A DNA stretch of 64,000 bases from Gnetum montanum (GCA_015680685.1 MNCI01006151.1:1052166-1116165); one strand, 5' to 3'. Numbered from the stretch's first letter, positions 46,125-59,215 are shown. Translations and numbers: made by a program. The notes: generated by a model from the letters alone, not told the origin.

Positions 46125-46134
46125 ATTTCCTCAT

Positions 46135-48855
46135 CTTAATCGATGTGCATTGCATTGCGCATAGATATTTCATTGCATGTAGATAAGACTTACGGATTAT
46201 GGATACCTATAAAAAATTCTCTAAAATTATAGTTGTTGATCAATTAACAAATACAGTGTATTATTGTAAATTTTCATAATTAGAATAATTGATGCAAATA
46301 AAAACTCTTTAACCTCTTCATGTACCTAATGTTACTTGGCTATCAAGAGGATAGATGCTTCAAAGATGAGTTATCTTGATGCCAATAATTTTAACAACAT
46401 GGAAAATCAAAAGGATGAAGTTATAGTATAACAAAGTAAGAAATTATTCAATGTTTTTCTTTTCACACATTATGGTTGATATACTTCATTAAAAACTAAA
46501 TATGGCATTCCAAAAAAATTTGCTAATCCTACTATATTTAAAGAAACCATATATGCAACTATAAACTCTTTGAATCAAAAATTTTCAAAAAAGAAATGCA
46601 CTATCTTTAAAAATTTTCAAATACTTCTAAATCTAGATATTTGGAAATATAGGATAAAAAATAAAATATTCATGGACATGAATTATTATTTAAACAACCT
46701 AAATAAAATATTCATAGACATGAATTATTAATTAAACAGCATAGGAAGATCATTGATAATAATACTACAAAACAAGCTTACAGGGAAAATGGATGATTGT
46801 TTATAAAAGCATTAGCATATTGTTGTAACTGAATATGTTAATAAACTAATTAACTACTTAATTAAAAAACTTTCTAGATATTTAATTCTTCAAGTCCATT
46901 AAGTTATTCAACCCTTTTAATTATCCAACAAAGATAAAAGTTAGATATAAAGTTTCATCTAGATAATTTGAAAAAATTTACAAAGAACTTCAATATCAAA
47001 TAATTAATTAATGATAGAAACTAGAATTTATTGTCCAGAAAAAATGGATGTAAAGCTAAATTACATAATTTCATTAATATTCTATTTTTTTTCTTCAAAA
47101 TGTTAATAGGAAATATTTTCTACGATAGGTTTCTATTAAAAAAAATTCCTAATTTTCTGAAACTACGACAAAGCATTCTTGTTATTAGTTTAATGCAAAA
47201 GATGTTTTTTCTTGCGATAAATTTGAAAAAAGTTTATAAAATATGAGAGAATACAAAACATATTAAAGAATGATATAGTTAAATTTTTTTAAAATATATT
47301 TATTTATAATACAAGGTATGGAGGATATCAAAGAATTCATGAAAGCTTTCAAGACATTAGAATTAAAAATAAGACTATTTTGATATTTTAAAGATTTTCA
47401 TTTGATATTGTTTTGCACATGGAATGTTTTGACATTGAAAACCCAATTTTAAATGGATTTTTATTAATATTTAAAAATTAGGTTACAATTCTAAGGGTAC
47501 ATGATCTACTACTATTTTTTAAATTATTTTTATTGTTGTATGAATTAGCATCCAACGTAGATTTTTTATGCATATCTCAAAATTGTTACAATTCTAAATG
47601 TACTTAATCTATGAGTATTATTTTAAAAAGTTTATTTTTATTTTTATTTTTTGATGAATGAAAAAATGATGTGCAATATAAATATTGATATGTAAAATCT
47701 TAGAAACATAGTATGAAAACATTTTCATGACAATTAGGGTTGCACATGAAATTTACACTTTGATTATGTCCATAAATCTTAAAAAAATAGGTATTTGAGG
47801 ATATCATAAATTGGTTACATCAATAAGTATGAGAAAATAGAGGTATTTACAAATCCGATAAATTGTGATAATAATATCAGTGGATAATTATATCTAATCA
47901 TTAACTCTTATTATGTTTCAATTATTAACTCTTTGGTTCATTTTTTATATTTGTTATGTCTTTAATAAAATAACTTATTTTTAAATTAACTATTAAAAAC
48001 TAAAAATTTTTATTTTATATAATTTTTTAAAAAAATTTCATAAATATTTGGCTGATTTTATTATAAAATATAAAATATTTTTAAAAAAATATCATTAACA
48101 AAAATAAGAGAACTTTTATAAAAAAATTAAAGTAATACTAATAAATTAACTTATTATACTATCAAACTAACTTATTGGGGTAGCAAATGCAGTACTAAAT
48201 GTCTCATTAAATTAACTTACCATCAATGAAAACTTACTAACAAACTAATCTGAAATAATAAATAAATAAATTTATTACCATTTACAAACTAATTAACGTA
48301 ACTAACCATGTATTCTCTTAACAATTTATCAAAACACAACAAAATAATAATAATAATTAGTTAAAGGATAAAAGGATTTTATGGTAAAATTATATTTAAT
48401 AGCATATTTTTTAAAACACATTCATATTTTAATAAAATAAACAAAACATGATGTGTCTCAAAATATAATATTTTTTAAAAAATGCACATCACTAACAAAA
48501 ATAAAACAACTAACAAACTAACTATGACTTACCAAACTTAATAAAACTAACCAATGTACTAAACAACATATCATTCCAACAACTTAAAAATACCAAATAA
48601 TAAATAAATAAATAGAAAAATTTACAACAAACACCATGCAAAGTAAATTAAATAAGTATTACCTTACCAATTTAGAAAACACTAAAAATTCAAAAAATTA
48701 CAAAAGCAATGTATAATATATATAAGCATACCATCAAAACAAGTTTAAAAGAAATAAAAAAGTTTATTAAAATAAATTTTAAAAATAAAAAAAATAAAAT
48801 AACTTTTTTATGTCTTCATTAAATCGATATGTAATGCATTGCATGTAAAGAAGCC
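46135..48855. repeat. Repeat unit X, first copy and start of second
   Basis: The sequence 46135-47900 is matched in direct orientation by 48815-48855 joined to 56457-57960, and in inverted orientation by about 60770-59220 (which also covers 47300-48500). Landmarks are GATGCCAATAATTTTAACAA at 46379 and 56656, TCATTGATAATAAT at 46752, 56903 and inverted near 60750, and TATGGAGG followed by AATTCATGAAAG near 47318, 57439 and inverted near 60345. A further imperfect tandem repeat lies at 46660-46740. Triplicate conservation suggests a transposon, but I recognise no protein in this part. Confidence 0.6.
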
Positions 48856-48860
48856 TTAGT
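48856..48860. other. Target-site duplication of element F (left copy)
   Basis: TTAGT directly precedes the 5' LTR and is repeated at 56452-56456. Confidence 0.88.
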
Positions 48861-49424
48861 TGTGAGAGAGGTCATAAGGTTGATGGTGCCCTGCTACCTT
48901 CCCCATAGTTCAAGGGTTGTGGGGGCACAAGGAGTCCTCTACTCCTTATGTCATTGGAACCATACTGGCATGGTCATTCAATGCATTAGTAAGAAGGGGC
49001 CACAACCTTTCTTATTACCCCACTTGATAGGACCTTGCGTATGAGGATTGCATAGTTCAACTTTGCATTAGGGTACAAACCAAGTATGTCACAGGCCATG
49101 CTATGGGATGTTGTGTGTGCACATTAGAGCTTGACACCAGCTAACAACATGCAGTGATGAATTTGGAGGGTCTAGCTAGTAGTCCCCATGATGTCCATGT
49201 GAGTGGAGTAAGGGAGTGTTATCTAGCTTTTATTAGCATTGTACATTTGAGTTACTTGTAACACCACTCAAGTCACATGCTAACACTAATAGATTATCTA
49301 TTGGCATGTGTTTTAGGACTGTTGATAGCTCAGGCATATTCCTCTTGAGTTCTATCCTAATTCTAAATCTACTTCAAGGGACTCTTTGGCTGTCAAACAA
49401 TATGTTAGGGACAACGTTGTTACA
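48861..49424 (+). mobile_element. 5' LTR of element F
   Basis: TGTGAGAGAGG to ACAACGTTGTTACA, 564 bp, homologous along its length to 55898-56451. Shared phrases include CATTGGAACCATACTGGCAT and TATCTAGCTTTTATTAGCAT. Confidence 0.88.
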
Positions 49425-49426
49425 AA

Positions 49427-49440
49427 TGGTATCGAAGCCT
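49427..49440 (+). other. Primer binding site, tRNA-iMet type (element F)
   Basis: TGGTATCGAAGCCT lies two bases after the LTR and is close to the usual TGGTATCAGAGCC. Confidence 0.75.
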
Positions 49441-49575
49441 CACATTATTTATCAATGAAACTTACTCAATAAAGAGGTAGGAAGGGTTTGTGATTTATGA
49501 GGTTTCCATTTTCAACTTCTACTAGAAACTTCTCCATTTTTAGTGACCTTGTGAAAGGTTTTCCTATTTGCTAAG

Positions 49576-51050
49576 ATGGAGCCTAATGGACCTAGCGAAA
49601 TAGTCAAGGACCAAGTCAATCCAAAAGTCAAGGTAGAACTTGGTTAAGATGAGACTAGGTTCTAGAACCTATGGGACCAAGTTAAAGTTGTGGATGAGGC
49701 CTTAGCCTACCCTAGGATGGAGAGTGCAGATGTGATCTATTATGTTCTTAAAGAAATGGACTTGCCATAGGATAAGATGGACCTTTGCTCTAAGGACAAT
49801 GTGAAAATGATAGAGGCCAAGGTCTAGACCCTTGAAGGTCATTTGGATCACATGTTGAACCTATTTAAGGATCTCTTTGGATACTTTTAGAAGGCACCCA
49901 AAAAAAAGCATCTCTAGTCAATAACCTAATTTTTTAGGTAAAGGTTATGGAGGACATCCTTGTTGGAGTGAATCGGGAGTTTTCTAATTTGAAAATTGAA
50001 AATTCCATCCTAAAGTCCTCCCTAGTAGGACACCTTACAGAAGAGCTCATAGTGGTGGCTCAAATCAAAGTGAGAGAACCAGGGCCCTATGATGGCAAGA
50101 GAAGCAACACCAAAATTGAAACCTTTCTCCATGATGTGGAGATGTATTTGTCTACTAGGGATGTTCCTGCAGCCTAAAAGGTCTCACAAGAAGTGCTAAG
50201 CTATGGTGGCTCAACCTTAATTGTGCCTAAGAGAAGGGTACTACAACTAAGATGGTAGAAACTTGGAAAAATTCAAGGCAACTTTGATTAAACAGTTCCA
50301 CCTAGGGAACTTGCAGTAGGTAGCTAGGCCTAAGCTTGAATCCTTGAAACACTACGGTAAGCTTGAAGATTAGATCAATCCTTTCCAAGAGCCTATGTTA
50401 CTAATTACTGATATGGAAGATCAAGATCATTTCTTCAAATTTGTAAATGGTTTGTAACCCTAGGCATAGATGGAACTGCATTGACAAGGTATTGATACAA
50501 TCACTAAGGCTATTACTGCTAGTGGTACCTTCCTTGATTTCAAGGTGACAAAGCCAAATAAGGATAAATATGGAAATAGAAAGAAAGGCACATCCTCCCA
50601 CTCTTAGATGTAGGTTCTACCAAAGGTTTAAACACTTTTAAATGGATTCAGTAAGGTAGTTTTTCTATAGGTGATCTTCTAGGAAACCAAGGCTTCTAGT
50701 AGAAATCCAAAGATACAGGAAGTAAATGAAAACCTAGGACCATGAACATTTTTTTCTAAAGGGTTCTTCAAATGACCAATTTAATGCTTCTTGTGTCATG
50801 GGAATCACCTAGCAAGAAATTACCCTTTTAGCTCAAGAAGGATTGAGAATAAGCAAGGACAAGCTCCAGGGAAGCAGTTGATGTCTCTTGAGTACTATCC
50901 AGATCCATGCCTTTAGATTATAAATGGTAGCACCTCAGGAGAATATCAAAGATTAGCTATTATGATGGAGTTGTCTAATATGGTCATGTAGAGGTCAGGA
51001 GCTAAAAGCTCAAAAAAGGCTAATCCTAATAATTTACATCAAGTCCAATT
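49576..51050 (+). pseudogene. Degenerate gag of element F
   Basis: The ATG at 49576 opens MEPNGPSEIVKDQVNPKVKV with stops downstream. An open piece at 49947-50177 contains VREPGPYDGKRSNTKIETFL, the usual start of the chromovirus capsid region. A zinc-knuckle relic, CFLCHGNHLARNYP at 50785-50826, keeps C-x2-C and His, but the last Cys is Tyr. It would bind element RNA. Confidence 0.75.
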
Positions 51051-52377
51051 GACCCTAATTACTGTAAGCTTAAGGTAGATAAGTTCCCTAATTGATAATG
51101 GTGATAGCCATAAGTATATGATTCCATCCATGGTAAGGGACTTCTAGCTAGATACAAAACTAGTTCAAGCTTCTTGCAAACTTGTAAAGTTTCAACATCT
51201 TTTGTGTATCAGTATTTACTAAAATGTTCTAGTTCAAGTGGGCTCATGGTAGGGAGCTTTTGATTTCTTAATTTTGGATATGGAATTTTTTGATGTCATA
51301 TTGGGGCGAAAATCCCTATGCAAGACCAAAGTTTTCATTGTTCCACATTTGGATTTAATTTTCATTTCACATGAGAGCTCACCTTGCCTAATTAAGACTC
51401 ACGGGACACAGATCAAGAAGGATGAGGGGTCTAGCCCTCATATTGTTTCTCCTATGATGGTGAAATATCTAGTCAGGGATCCCACACAAAAACTTCTTCT
51501 GGCTTTGCAAACTAGTAATCCTTTCAAGGCTAGTGAGCCACAAACATGCATTCATCCATAGATAGCTAAGGTGTTGGAGCACTTTTGAGATGTGATGCCA
51601 TAAGAGCTACTTGGAAGTTTGCCACCATGTAGGATGGTAGACCATAAAATAGAATTGCTACCAAGTACCAACCCCTTTATTCAAAGACCATATTGATTAA
51701 TAAAACCAAAATTAGAGGAGTTAAAGAAATAACTTGAGATTCTAATGTCCAAAGGGTACATTCATCCCTCAAATTTTCCTTATGGTGCACTAGTGTTGTT
51801 TGTCACCATGAAGGATGGAATGTTACATCTCTATTGTGACTACAAGCTATTTAATAAGCACACCATTAATAACAAGTATCCATTTTCACTCATGTCTTAC
51901 TTGTTCAATCAATTGGTAGGTATACATTATTTTACCTAGCTAGACCTTCCCCAAGGGCATTATCTAGTCTGCAGTGTAAAGGACAATAAGGAGACTTGCA
52001 TGTGTGACTAGATATGGGTCATATGAATGGACTATGATGCCCTTTAGGATATGCAATGCACTAGCTACTTTCTATACCATAATGAATGAGATATTTCAAC
52101 CATTTCTTGACACATTTCTAGTCATCTATCTTGACGATATCTTGGTATATAGCCAGACCATGAAGAAGCATGCTTCCCACCTATAACTAGTCCTTGAGAA
52201 ACTATGGGCAAATTAGTTGAACATTAAGAAAGAAAAGTGTAAATTCTATTATACAAAGTTGAAATTTTTGAGACACCTTGTGAAGCATGGAGAGATCATG
52301 CTAAATCCAAAAAATATAGAGGTTGTGCATCAATGGCTTGCTCCCACTAATGTTCATGAGGTTTAACAGTTTATGGG
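51051..52377 (+). pseudogene. Degenerate protease and first part of RT (element F)
   Basis: The protease relic SSLIDNGDSHKYMIPS lies near 51078-51125, and MEFFDVILGRKSL at 51280-51320 is the second block. RT follows: LMSKGYIHPSNFPYGALVLF near 51740-51800, HLYCDYKLFNKHTINNKYPF near 51825-51885, and an open stretch 52004-52186 ending in VIYLDDILVYS with the intact catalytic YLDD (about 52119-52151). The frame then runs to GLAS-type sequence that is cut by the solo LTR at 52378 and resumes at 53201. Confidence 0.82.
52373..52377. other. Target-site duplication of the solo LTR (left copy)
   Basis: ATGGG precedes TGATGGGACACG and is repeated at 53201-53205. Confidence 0.88.
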
Positions 52378-53200
52378 TGATGGGACACGATATCGCATGG
52401 GCCACGATATCGTGTACGTGATATCGCATTAGCTGCAATATCGCATCCCCCATGATATCGTGGTCTGCCACCAAATCTATAAATAAGAGGCAGCTCTCCC
52501 TTTTTTTTGAGTCTAGATCTAGACCCTTAGTGAAACTCTGGCAGTTTTACCTCTCCAAAGATAGAATACTTTCCATGTGCCCGTTGTAGGAGCTCCAAGG
52601 TGAATGGATCCTTATTTGAGCAAATATTGTACCTGAGCACAAGTTTGTGTACAGAAATAAAGAAGAATGGTTGGATAAACCTTGCAGTGCATGGACTAAG
52701 CTTGATAGGACTTTAATTATAGTTATTTATTTCTCATCATTTAAATGATTTATTAGTTAATTAAATCTCTCTCAACCCTTCTCCCATAGTTAAGTGTACT
52801 CAGTACGACCGCTTCGAACACGTGAGTTACGCTTGGTAATCCCAACAATGAATAGCATTTGGTAATCCCAGAAGGTTGCATCAACTTAGGGTGTGAATGG
52901 TAAGTGGGAATGGATACTGATGCTAGGCATTAGAACTTAGTTAGTTAAAGTTAGTTACTTAGTCTCTTCACCCTTTACCTCATTAGCATAGGCGATAAAA
53001 CATAAAAGCTATAAAAATCACATACCGCAAACTTACTTAACCATACAACCGTGAAAAATACAAGTCTGGGAAGACAACAAACAATTAACCTTAAGTGTTC
53101 CATGAGGCATGTAGGCACTTAGTCTATGGAGTTTGACCGGATCACACGTGTAACACTCGTATTCGTATGGTTGAGTGTAGGGGTACCTCACCACTCATCA
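52378..53200 (+). mobile_element. Solo LTR of the element-G family inside the RT of element F
   Basis: 823 bp from TGATGGGACACGATATCGC to CTCACCACTCATCA, flanked by ATGGG on both sides. It is in the opposite orientation to the LTRs of G. It carries the palindrome unit GATATCGTGTACGTGATATC at 52406-52425, more GATATC words, and CTATAAATAAG at 52478-52488. No internal sequence remains, the expected product of LTR-LTR recombination. The frame that runs from its end into RT (53126-53317) is a chance fusion. Confidence 0.9.
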
Positions 53201-55040
53201 ATGGGGTTAGCTAGCTTCTATTACAAATTTATCAAAAATTTCTCAAGTGTTGCTACTCCCTTTACAAATTTACAAAAGAAAGAAGTCCCATGGAAATGGT
53301 ATTCAAACTGTCAATAGGCCTTTGACAAAATCAAAGAGGCCTTAACCTCCCATCCTGTATTGGCTTTGCTAGAATTCTCAAAATCTTTTGAGGTCCATAC
53401 TAATGCTAGTGAGGATGTAATTAGTGGCATGTTACTATAGGAGGATCATCCTATCGCTTATTAGTCTCAAAAGTTAAATCAAGTAGAGTGAAGGTGACCT
53501 GTCCATGAGAAAGAAACATTTTCAATTATCCATTACTTAAGATCATGGAGGCATTACTTGTTGGAAAGTTATGTCCATGTAAAGAACAATAATTTGGCCA
53601 TTAGCTATTTGCTTAATTAAATAAACCTAAGACCCAAATAGACATGATGGTTGGCCATTCTTTCTAAATTTTATTTGCAACTAATTTACTACCCTTGAAA
53701 GGAGAACATTGTGGTGGATGTGTTGAGTCAATGTCCTCAACTCTTCTCTATCACTAGACTATAAAACTCACATGTCTAGTATGATGGGGTGCTATTACAC
53801 AAAATCCAAGATGGTTTGAAAAGGAATCCTTAGGTTATTAACCTCATGAAATTGATAGAAATAGGGCAAGCACACCATTTCAAAATGTGGAATGAACTTC
53901 TTTGGTTATGAGAAAATTAAATTTTTGTTTTGGATTGGGATGGTCTCTATAAGGAGATTGCTTGAGAGTGCCATGATGCATCATGGGCATGACACCCTAG
54001 ATAATAAATAACACTAGCACTAATAGAGAGAACCTTCTTCTAGCCAAAGATGTATCAAGATGTGATTGCCTATGTCTAGAAGTATCTGGTGTGACAATAA
54101 GACAAAGGTTCTATGGAGCATCCTAGTGGACTTCTCCTTCCTTTAGAAATCCCATCGTTCTTGTGGGCTACGATGACAATGGACTTCATCATGAGCCTAC
54201 TAAACGTGCAAGGAATGAGTAGCATCATTATGGTGGTGGAAAAATTTTCTAAGTTCACCATATTTATTCCCTATCCATCCTAATGTTTAGCTGAGGACAA
54301 TATGTCATATTACTTTGATAGGGTGGTTCGATATTTTTTGCTACCTATGACCATAGTATTAGATCGTGACCCCAAAGTCATAAGTGCCTTCTAGTGGGCC
54401 TTGTTTAGCATGCTGTGAACCACCCTCAAATTATTGATAAGTTTTCATCTACAAAAAAATGGGCAAATAGAATGTATGAATTATGTACTTCAGGAGTACC
54501 TCCAATACTATGTTTGTAGTAATTAGAAGAACTAGCCTATTCTGTTATGGATTACCTAGCTGAGCTAAAACATATAGAATTCTTTAGCTACAAGGTTCTC
54601 TTTTGTAGAAATGGTAATGATAAGGCAACCCATTACTCCACATATGGTCTCTCCCTCTTTATAGGGATAACAACCCTCAGTGGATGAGTTCTTGAAGGTG
54701 TGGTCCAAAAATGTTGAAACTGCAAGAGATTGTTTGGAGAGGGTAGTGTAGCATATGAAAAAGTATACAGACTAAAAACACCAGCACCATGAATTGAAGG
54801 TGGAAGATTGGATTCTCCTAAAACTAGACCCTTACGAGTTTAATCTAAAATAGAAAACTACATCCAAAATAATGAGGTAGTATGATGGTCCCTTCCAGAT
54901 CATCAATAAAAATAAACCTATGACATATAAGCTTCAGCCACCTATTAATATGAATAGAGTCCATCTAGTTTCTCATGTCATCATGCTAAAGCCATTGCTT
55001 GATGGGTTCCCTTATTCTAAAAGAACCCTCTCAATCTAAG
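53201..55040 (+). pseudogene. Rest of RT, RNase H and integrase of element F
   Basis: After the solo LTR the RT resumes with GLASFYYKFIKNFSSVATPF at about 53205-53262, the standard RT-RNase H connection. RNase H-like sequence follows to about 53720. Integrase shows MTMDFIMSLLNVQGMSSII at about 54174-54232, preceding MVVEKFSKFTIF. The basic tail DWILLKLDPYEFNLK lies near 54810-54850, and YDGPFQIINK near 54880-54910. Stops are frequent. Confidence 0.8.
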
Positions 55041-55224
55041 AATGACCTTGTATATAATCTATACAAGGAAAGAGAGATAAATACATCTAAAACTTTAATA
55101 TCATTGGGCATGGTCCTAAAATGAAAGTGGAATTTCTTGTCCACTAGAAACATTGACTAGACTTGGATGATAGTTAAGAATCACTGGAGCATTTCAGGTC
55201 CTAGGAACACTTAATCTTAGACTT
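55041..55224 (+). pseudogene. Chromodomain relic at the integrase C-terminus (element F)
   Basis: VEFLVHWKH is read at about 55127-55153 with TGG decayed to TAG, followed by LDLDDSWESLEHF at about 55157-55194 (again one Trp decayed) and EHLILDF to about 55223. The pattern of a hydrophobic strand, V-x-W, then W-E and a C-terminal helix is that of chromodomains, which direct chromovirus integration to marked chromatin. Confidence 0.7.
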
Positions 55225-55897
55225 TTGTTGAGTGTAAGTAATCAATATCCTACCATGGCTTCTCTAATGATGGATAGATAATTCTCCTACAAAAAAATTC
55301 TACAAAGATGAGGACTAGATGGACCAAAAGAGGCATGGCATGTGGAAACTCACTCCAAGGATCAGTTCCTATGAAGGCTTGTCTCAAGCAGGGGTTGCCT
55401 GGAGTTTTTTGAAGAACTCTATAGGCAATGGAACTTAAGTTTCACATAGGTAGGAGACTATGTTGATCTTGAGATCCTTAGACCTTTAGTTATAAGCAAG
55501 TCAAGGGACACCTGGGACTCATACATCCCTTAGGTCAGTGTATTTTTTCATATCACTACAATGGGCCACCAGGAGCCCTTCTATAGTCCTACATCTTAGG
55601 CAGGGTGTGGAAGGATAGACATAATATGTCTTAAATGTTATCATTCTTGACCTCGATGTTAGATGTTATGATGAATCTGGATCTTAGAAAGATGGTTGAG
55701 TTCAACAATAAGCTTTAATATCTTGGAACTTGTTAGTTCAACCTTCTAGAACCTAAGGTCCTTTTAGATCATACTTCAGTTAGCATGAGCTTACTTTCCC
55801 ACAATTGATGGAATCCTCCTTTGGTTTTGGTGTAGCTACCTCATCGGTTACCCAGGCTATGCTCTGAGGTCATTACTCATTTTAAGTGAGGGAGGAT
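55225..55897 (+). other. 3' untranslated region and polypurine tract of element F
   Basis: About 670 bp without recognisable coding sequence. AAGTGAGGGAGGAT at 55884-55897 is the purine-rich tract directly before the 3' LTR. Confidence 0.65.
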
Positions 55898-56451
55898 TAT
55901 GAAAGAGGTAGTAGGGTTGGTGGTGGCCTACTACCTCCCCCATAGTTTGAGGATCATGTAGGTGCAATGCTCCTTGTGCCATTGGAACCATACTAGCATG
56001 GAAGTTTCATGCATTAGTAAGAGGGGACCATGACCTTTCTCATTATTCCACTTGGTAGGAACTTTCCTAAAAGGGTTGTGTAGTTTAAATCTATGTTGGG
56101 ATGTAAACTTAGTGTGTCATGGGATGTGCTATTGGATGTTGTGTGCGGTCATTAGAGTGCAAAACTAATTACCAACATGCAATGATGAATCTAGAGGGTT
56201 CAGTAGGGAGTCCCTATGGTATCCATGTGAGTGGAGAAAGGGAGTGCTATCTAGCTTTTATTAGCATTACACATTTGAATTACTTGTAACACTACTTAGG
56301 TCACATGCTAACACTAATAGATTGTTTGTTGGCATGTGTTTCAAGACTATTGATAGCTAAGGTGTATTCATCTTGAGTTCTATTCCAATTTTGAATCTAC
56401 TTCAAGGGACTCTTGGATGCTGGACAACATGTTAGGGACAACGTTGTTACA
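55898..56451 (+). mobile_element. 3' LTR of element F
   Basis: 554 bp, TATGAAAGAGG (initial TG decayed to TA) to ACAACGTTGTTACA, followed by the TTAGT duplication. Many transitions separate it from the 5' copy. Confidence 0.87.
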
Positions 56452-56456
56452 TTAGT

Positions 56457-58160
56457 AGTCATGGATGCTTTAAAAAGTTCCCTCTTAATCAATTAGTAGA
56501 TAAGGGATACAATTGGATTCTAACATATAAAAAAACATGTTCTAAATTATTATAATTAAAATAATGGATGCAAATAGAAATTTTTAAAGCTCTTACATAC
56601 ATAATTTTGGTTACCTATTGAGAGGATAGGTATTTCAAAGATTAGTTATCTTGATGCCAATAATTTCAACAACGTGAAAAAGACAAAAGATGAAGTTATG
56701 GTATAACAAACTAAATAAGCATTGAAGAAGTTATTGATCTTACCACTAGTAACCATAAATGTAGCTATAAACTTTTTGAATTGAATATTTTTAAGAAAAA
56801 ATATTTTTCAAAAATTTTAAATAGTTCTAAATTTTGATATTTGGAGATCCATATAAAACTAGAAACATTCCTATTATTATTTGAACCTAAAATGGTCATT
56901 GATAATAATGGTAAAAAAACAAGCTTACAAGAAAGTATGGATGATTGTTATTAGCAAATTATAATTGAATAAAGTAATTAACCCCTAAAACATTTCCAAA
57001 TTTTTCATTCTTCAATTTCATTAAGTTATTCAATGCCTATCATTATGCAACAAACATAGTCAGACCAAGTTTCATCTAATCCGGTTGTTTTTGCAATTGC
57101 TTCATGGGAAAGAGGCTTTTTTAAAAAAATATAACTACGGATATTGTAATATAATATCATGGTTTCACATGAAACAAACTTGTTTTGTAAAATATAATTT
57201 AGGATATCATAAGATCACATTTATAATTAGCAATTCTTGATGCTTTAATAATGTGTGTGGAACAAAGTTTATGAAACATGAAAGATGACAAAACATAGAA
57301 GAAATTAAAGAAGAAGATATTAAATAATAATATATTTAAAAGTTTTTAAAATATATTTATCTAAAATATTATTATATTTGATTTTTATATAAATTATAAA
57401 ATAATACTAATTTTATTTGTTTCTTATGAGCGTAGGTTATGGAGGCTATACAATAATTCATGAAAAGTTGTAAGACATCACAATTGAAAATCAGATTATT
57501 TTGATATTTTAAAGATTTCCAATATTTAGTTTGATACTTCAAGACATTTAAATTATTTTTTATTAATATTGAAAAATTATATTACAATTGTAAATGTACT
57601 AATATAAATTTATTTTTATTTTTTTATTAATTACCATAAAAATATATTTTTTATTTATATTTCAAAATAACATTACAATTTTAAATGATCTACCACTATT
57701 TTCTAAAGATTTTTATTTTTATTTTTATGAATGACATAATGATGTGTAATATAAACAATTACATTTTTAGTTGAAATTTTAAAAGCACAAAACATTTCAG
57801 ATAGTATTACACATCAAATTTATAGATATTTATCATTATTGCCATGATTTATTATGATAATTATATCTATATCAATTATGAACTCTCTAAAATCTTTGTT
57901 TGATTTTATCTTTTTATTTTATTTTATTTTATTGCTATACATTTAATAAAATAACCTACCATTGTGACACATAGCATTCCATGTCAGATTCACACCCTCA
58001 TTACATCCATAATTATAAGAAACATAGATATTTATCATTATTATAATGGTCTAGCATTGTAAGAAAGGGCGGTATATAGATGAAATTTTTTTTATTTATA
58101 CATAAACTTTATTGTATTTTTGAGTTAATAAAGCTAACTATATCAGGTTATTTTGTAAAA
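56457..58160. repeat. Repeat unit X, second direct copy (after element F)
   Basis: It continues the X sequence that was interrupted at 48855. The order of landmarks follows 46200-47900. The last part (57960-58160) has no counterpart in the first copy. AT-rich, no protein recognised. Confidence 0.6.
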
Positions 58161-58560
58161 TAATCTTTCATAGGAAGGGGTTGAGGATGTGGATGTGGAC
58201 ATTCTAATGAAATAAGTAGTAGATCTCCAAAAAATATGAAATATTCAATTAATAAACATGATGAAAATATGGAAGAACTTGCTCAACAATGGTTGAATAT
58301 TGAGGCATGGACACAAAAGAAGACATGGATGCAAACAAGGATAATGATGAGATGAACGAGAAAATTAGTTAGCAATCATTCCCATTAATGAAAATATACA
58401 TGCACCTCCATTTCAACAAGAAGTTCTTTCAAATAGGGGATGTGGTCGTAGTCATGCTCATGGTCATGGACGTGGTCAAATGTCTACACATAATGATGAT
58501 TTGATAGTAGAAAATGAATTACTTATAAATCTAGATCTAATTCTTCTACTCCATCATCCT
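58161..58560 (+). pseudogene. Gly/Arg/His-rich coding relic
   Basis: Short frames on + read GRGCGCGHSNEISSRSP near 58176-58225, ENMEELAQQWLNIE near 58265-58305 and RGCGRSHAHGHGRGQMSTHN near 58437-58495. The Gly/Arg repeats point to an RNA- or DNA-binding tail, seen in several plant transposases and RNA-binding proteins. I cannot assign it. Confidence 0.4.
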
Positions 58561-58569
58561 AAAATCTAA

Positions 58570-59215
58570 TACCATTTGTGTTTTTTATCTCCTATGCACT
58601 ATGCAAATGGCTTCTACATTTTTAACAATAACTTTTGATTATGCATATACACCTTATCATCTATATCAAACAAAAGCAAAAAATCCTCAAACCCATCTTG
58701 CCCATCTAATGTCAATGGAAGGCCCATTCTCAAGCTTAAAAATTCATAATAATCATCATTAATCTTTCCTTCTTATAAATTCATCAAAACTACTCTAAAT
58801 CTTTGTTGTCATGGATCATCACCTTTTTGCTAGTAAATAGCATCCAAGGTTACAAATATATTGAATTCTAACCACAAATTCTTCACATGGATCTGAGATT
58901 ATATGTACCATATAAGATCTTTCATAGGTGGAAGCTACATAAGATCTTCAATGAGTATCACTAATCTACCACCAAAATTATCTAATTGTTTTTTTTTTTT
59001 TTGAAAATATTTCTTTGAGCCTTCTATCAATGCTGCAAAGCAATTTGCTACGTATAAAACTCATTTCATCTATAACAATATACTTTATTTATCTATATCT
59101 ATTTTGTAATGATGCCAAAGCTAATGTAGTTAGTGGTTCATACTCCCTGATTTCAATCTTTAATGCAAAATGTATTATAGTTGCATTAATATTATTATTT
59201 TGTTTAGTTTGTTAG
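58570..59215 (-). pseudogene. PIF1-like DNA helicase relic
   Basis: On - the Walker B region reads YIVIDEMSFIRSKLLCSIDR (about 59082-59023), followed by RRLKEIF, then NFGGRLVILIEDLMQLPPMK (about 58980-58920, one Gln decayed to a stop). LWLEFNIFVTLDAIYQQKGD and then DP follow at about 58875-58810, with further conserved spacing to about 58640. This is the order of PIF1/RRM3-type helicases, as carried by plant Helitrons or by PIF1-like host genes. The Walker A part was not found. A poly-A run of about 14 (T on +, near 58988) shifts the frame. Confidence 0.72.

Larger units (their letters stand above)
42244..46130. other. Unassigned AT-rich DNA
   Basis: No recognisable gene or element. It contains a few simple tandem duplications (listed separately) and many short hydrophobic or Lys-rich frames that look like chance. 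A frame at 45393-45656 is described separately. Confidence 0.5.
48861..56451 (+). mobile_element. Element F: chromodomain Ty3/gypsy retrotransposon inserted in X
   Basis: It has two LTRs of about 560 bp, a tRNA-iMet-type primer site, gag with a zinc-knuckle relic, protease, RT, RNase H, integrase, a C-terminal chromodomain relic, a polypurine tract and a 5-bp target duplication. The chromodomain and primer type place it among plant chromoviruses, a different lineage from elements 1, A, C, E and G. The LTRs have diverged strongly from each other, so the insertion is old. A solo LTR interrupts it at 52378-53200. Confidence 0.88.

Noticed and set aside
53126-53317. Open frame spanning the end of the solo LTR and the RT of element F
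   Set aside because: It is a chance fusion created by the insertion; the two halves have separate origins.
58570-59215. The PIF1-like relic as proof of a Helitron
   Set aside because: No Rep/HUH motif, 5'-TC start or CTRR hairpin end was found; PIF1-like genes also exist outside Helitrons.
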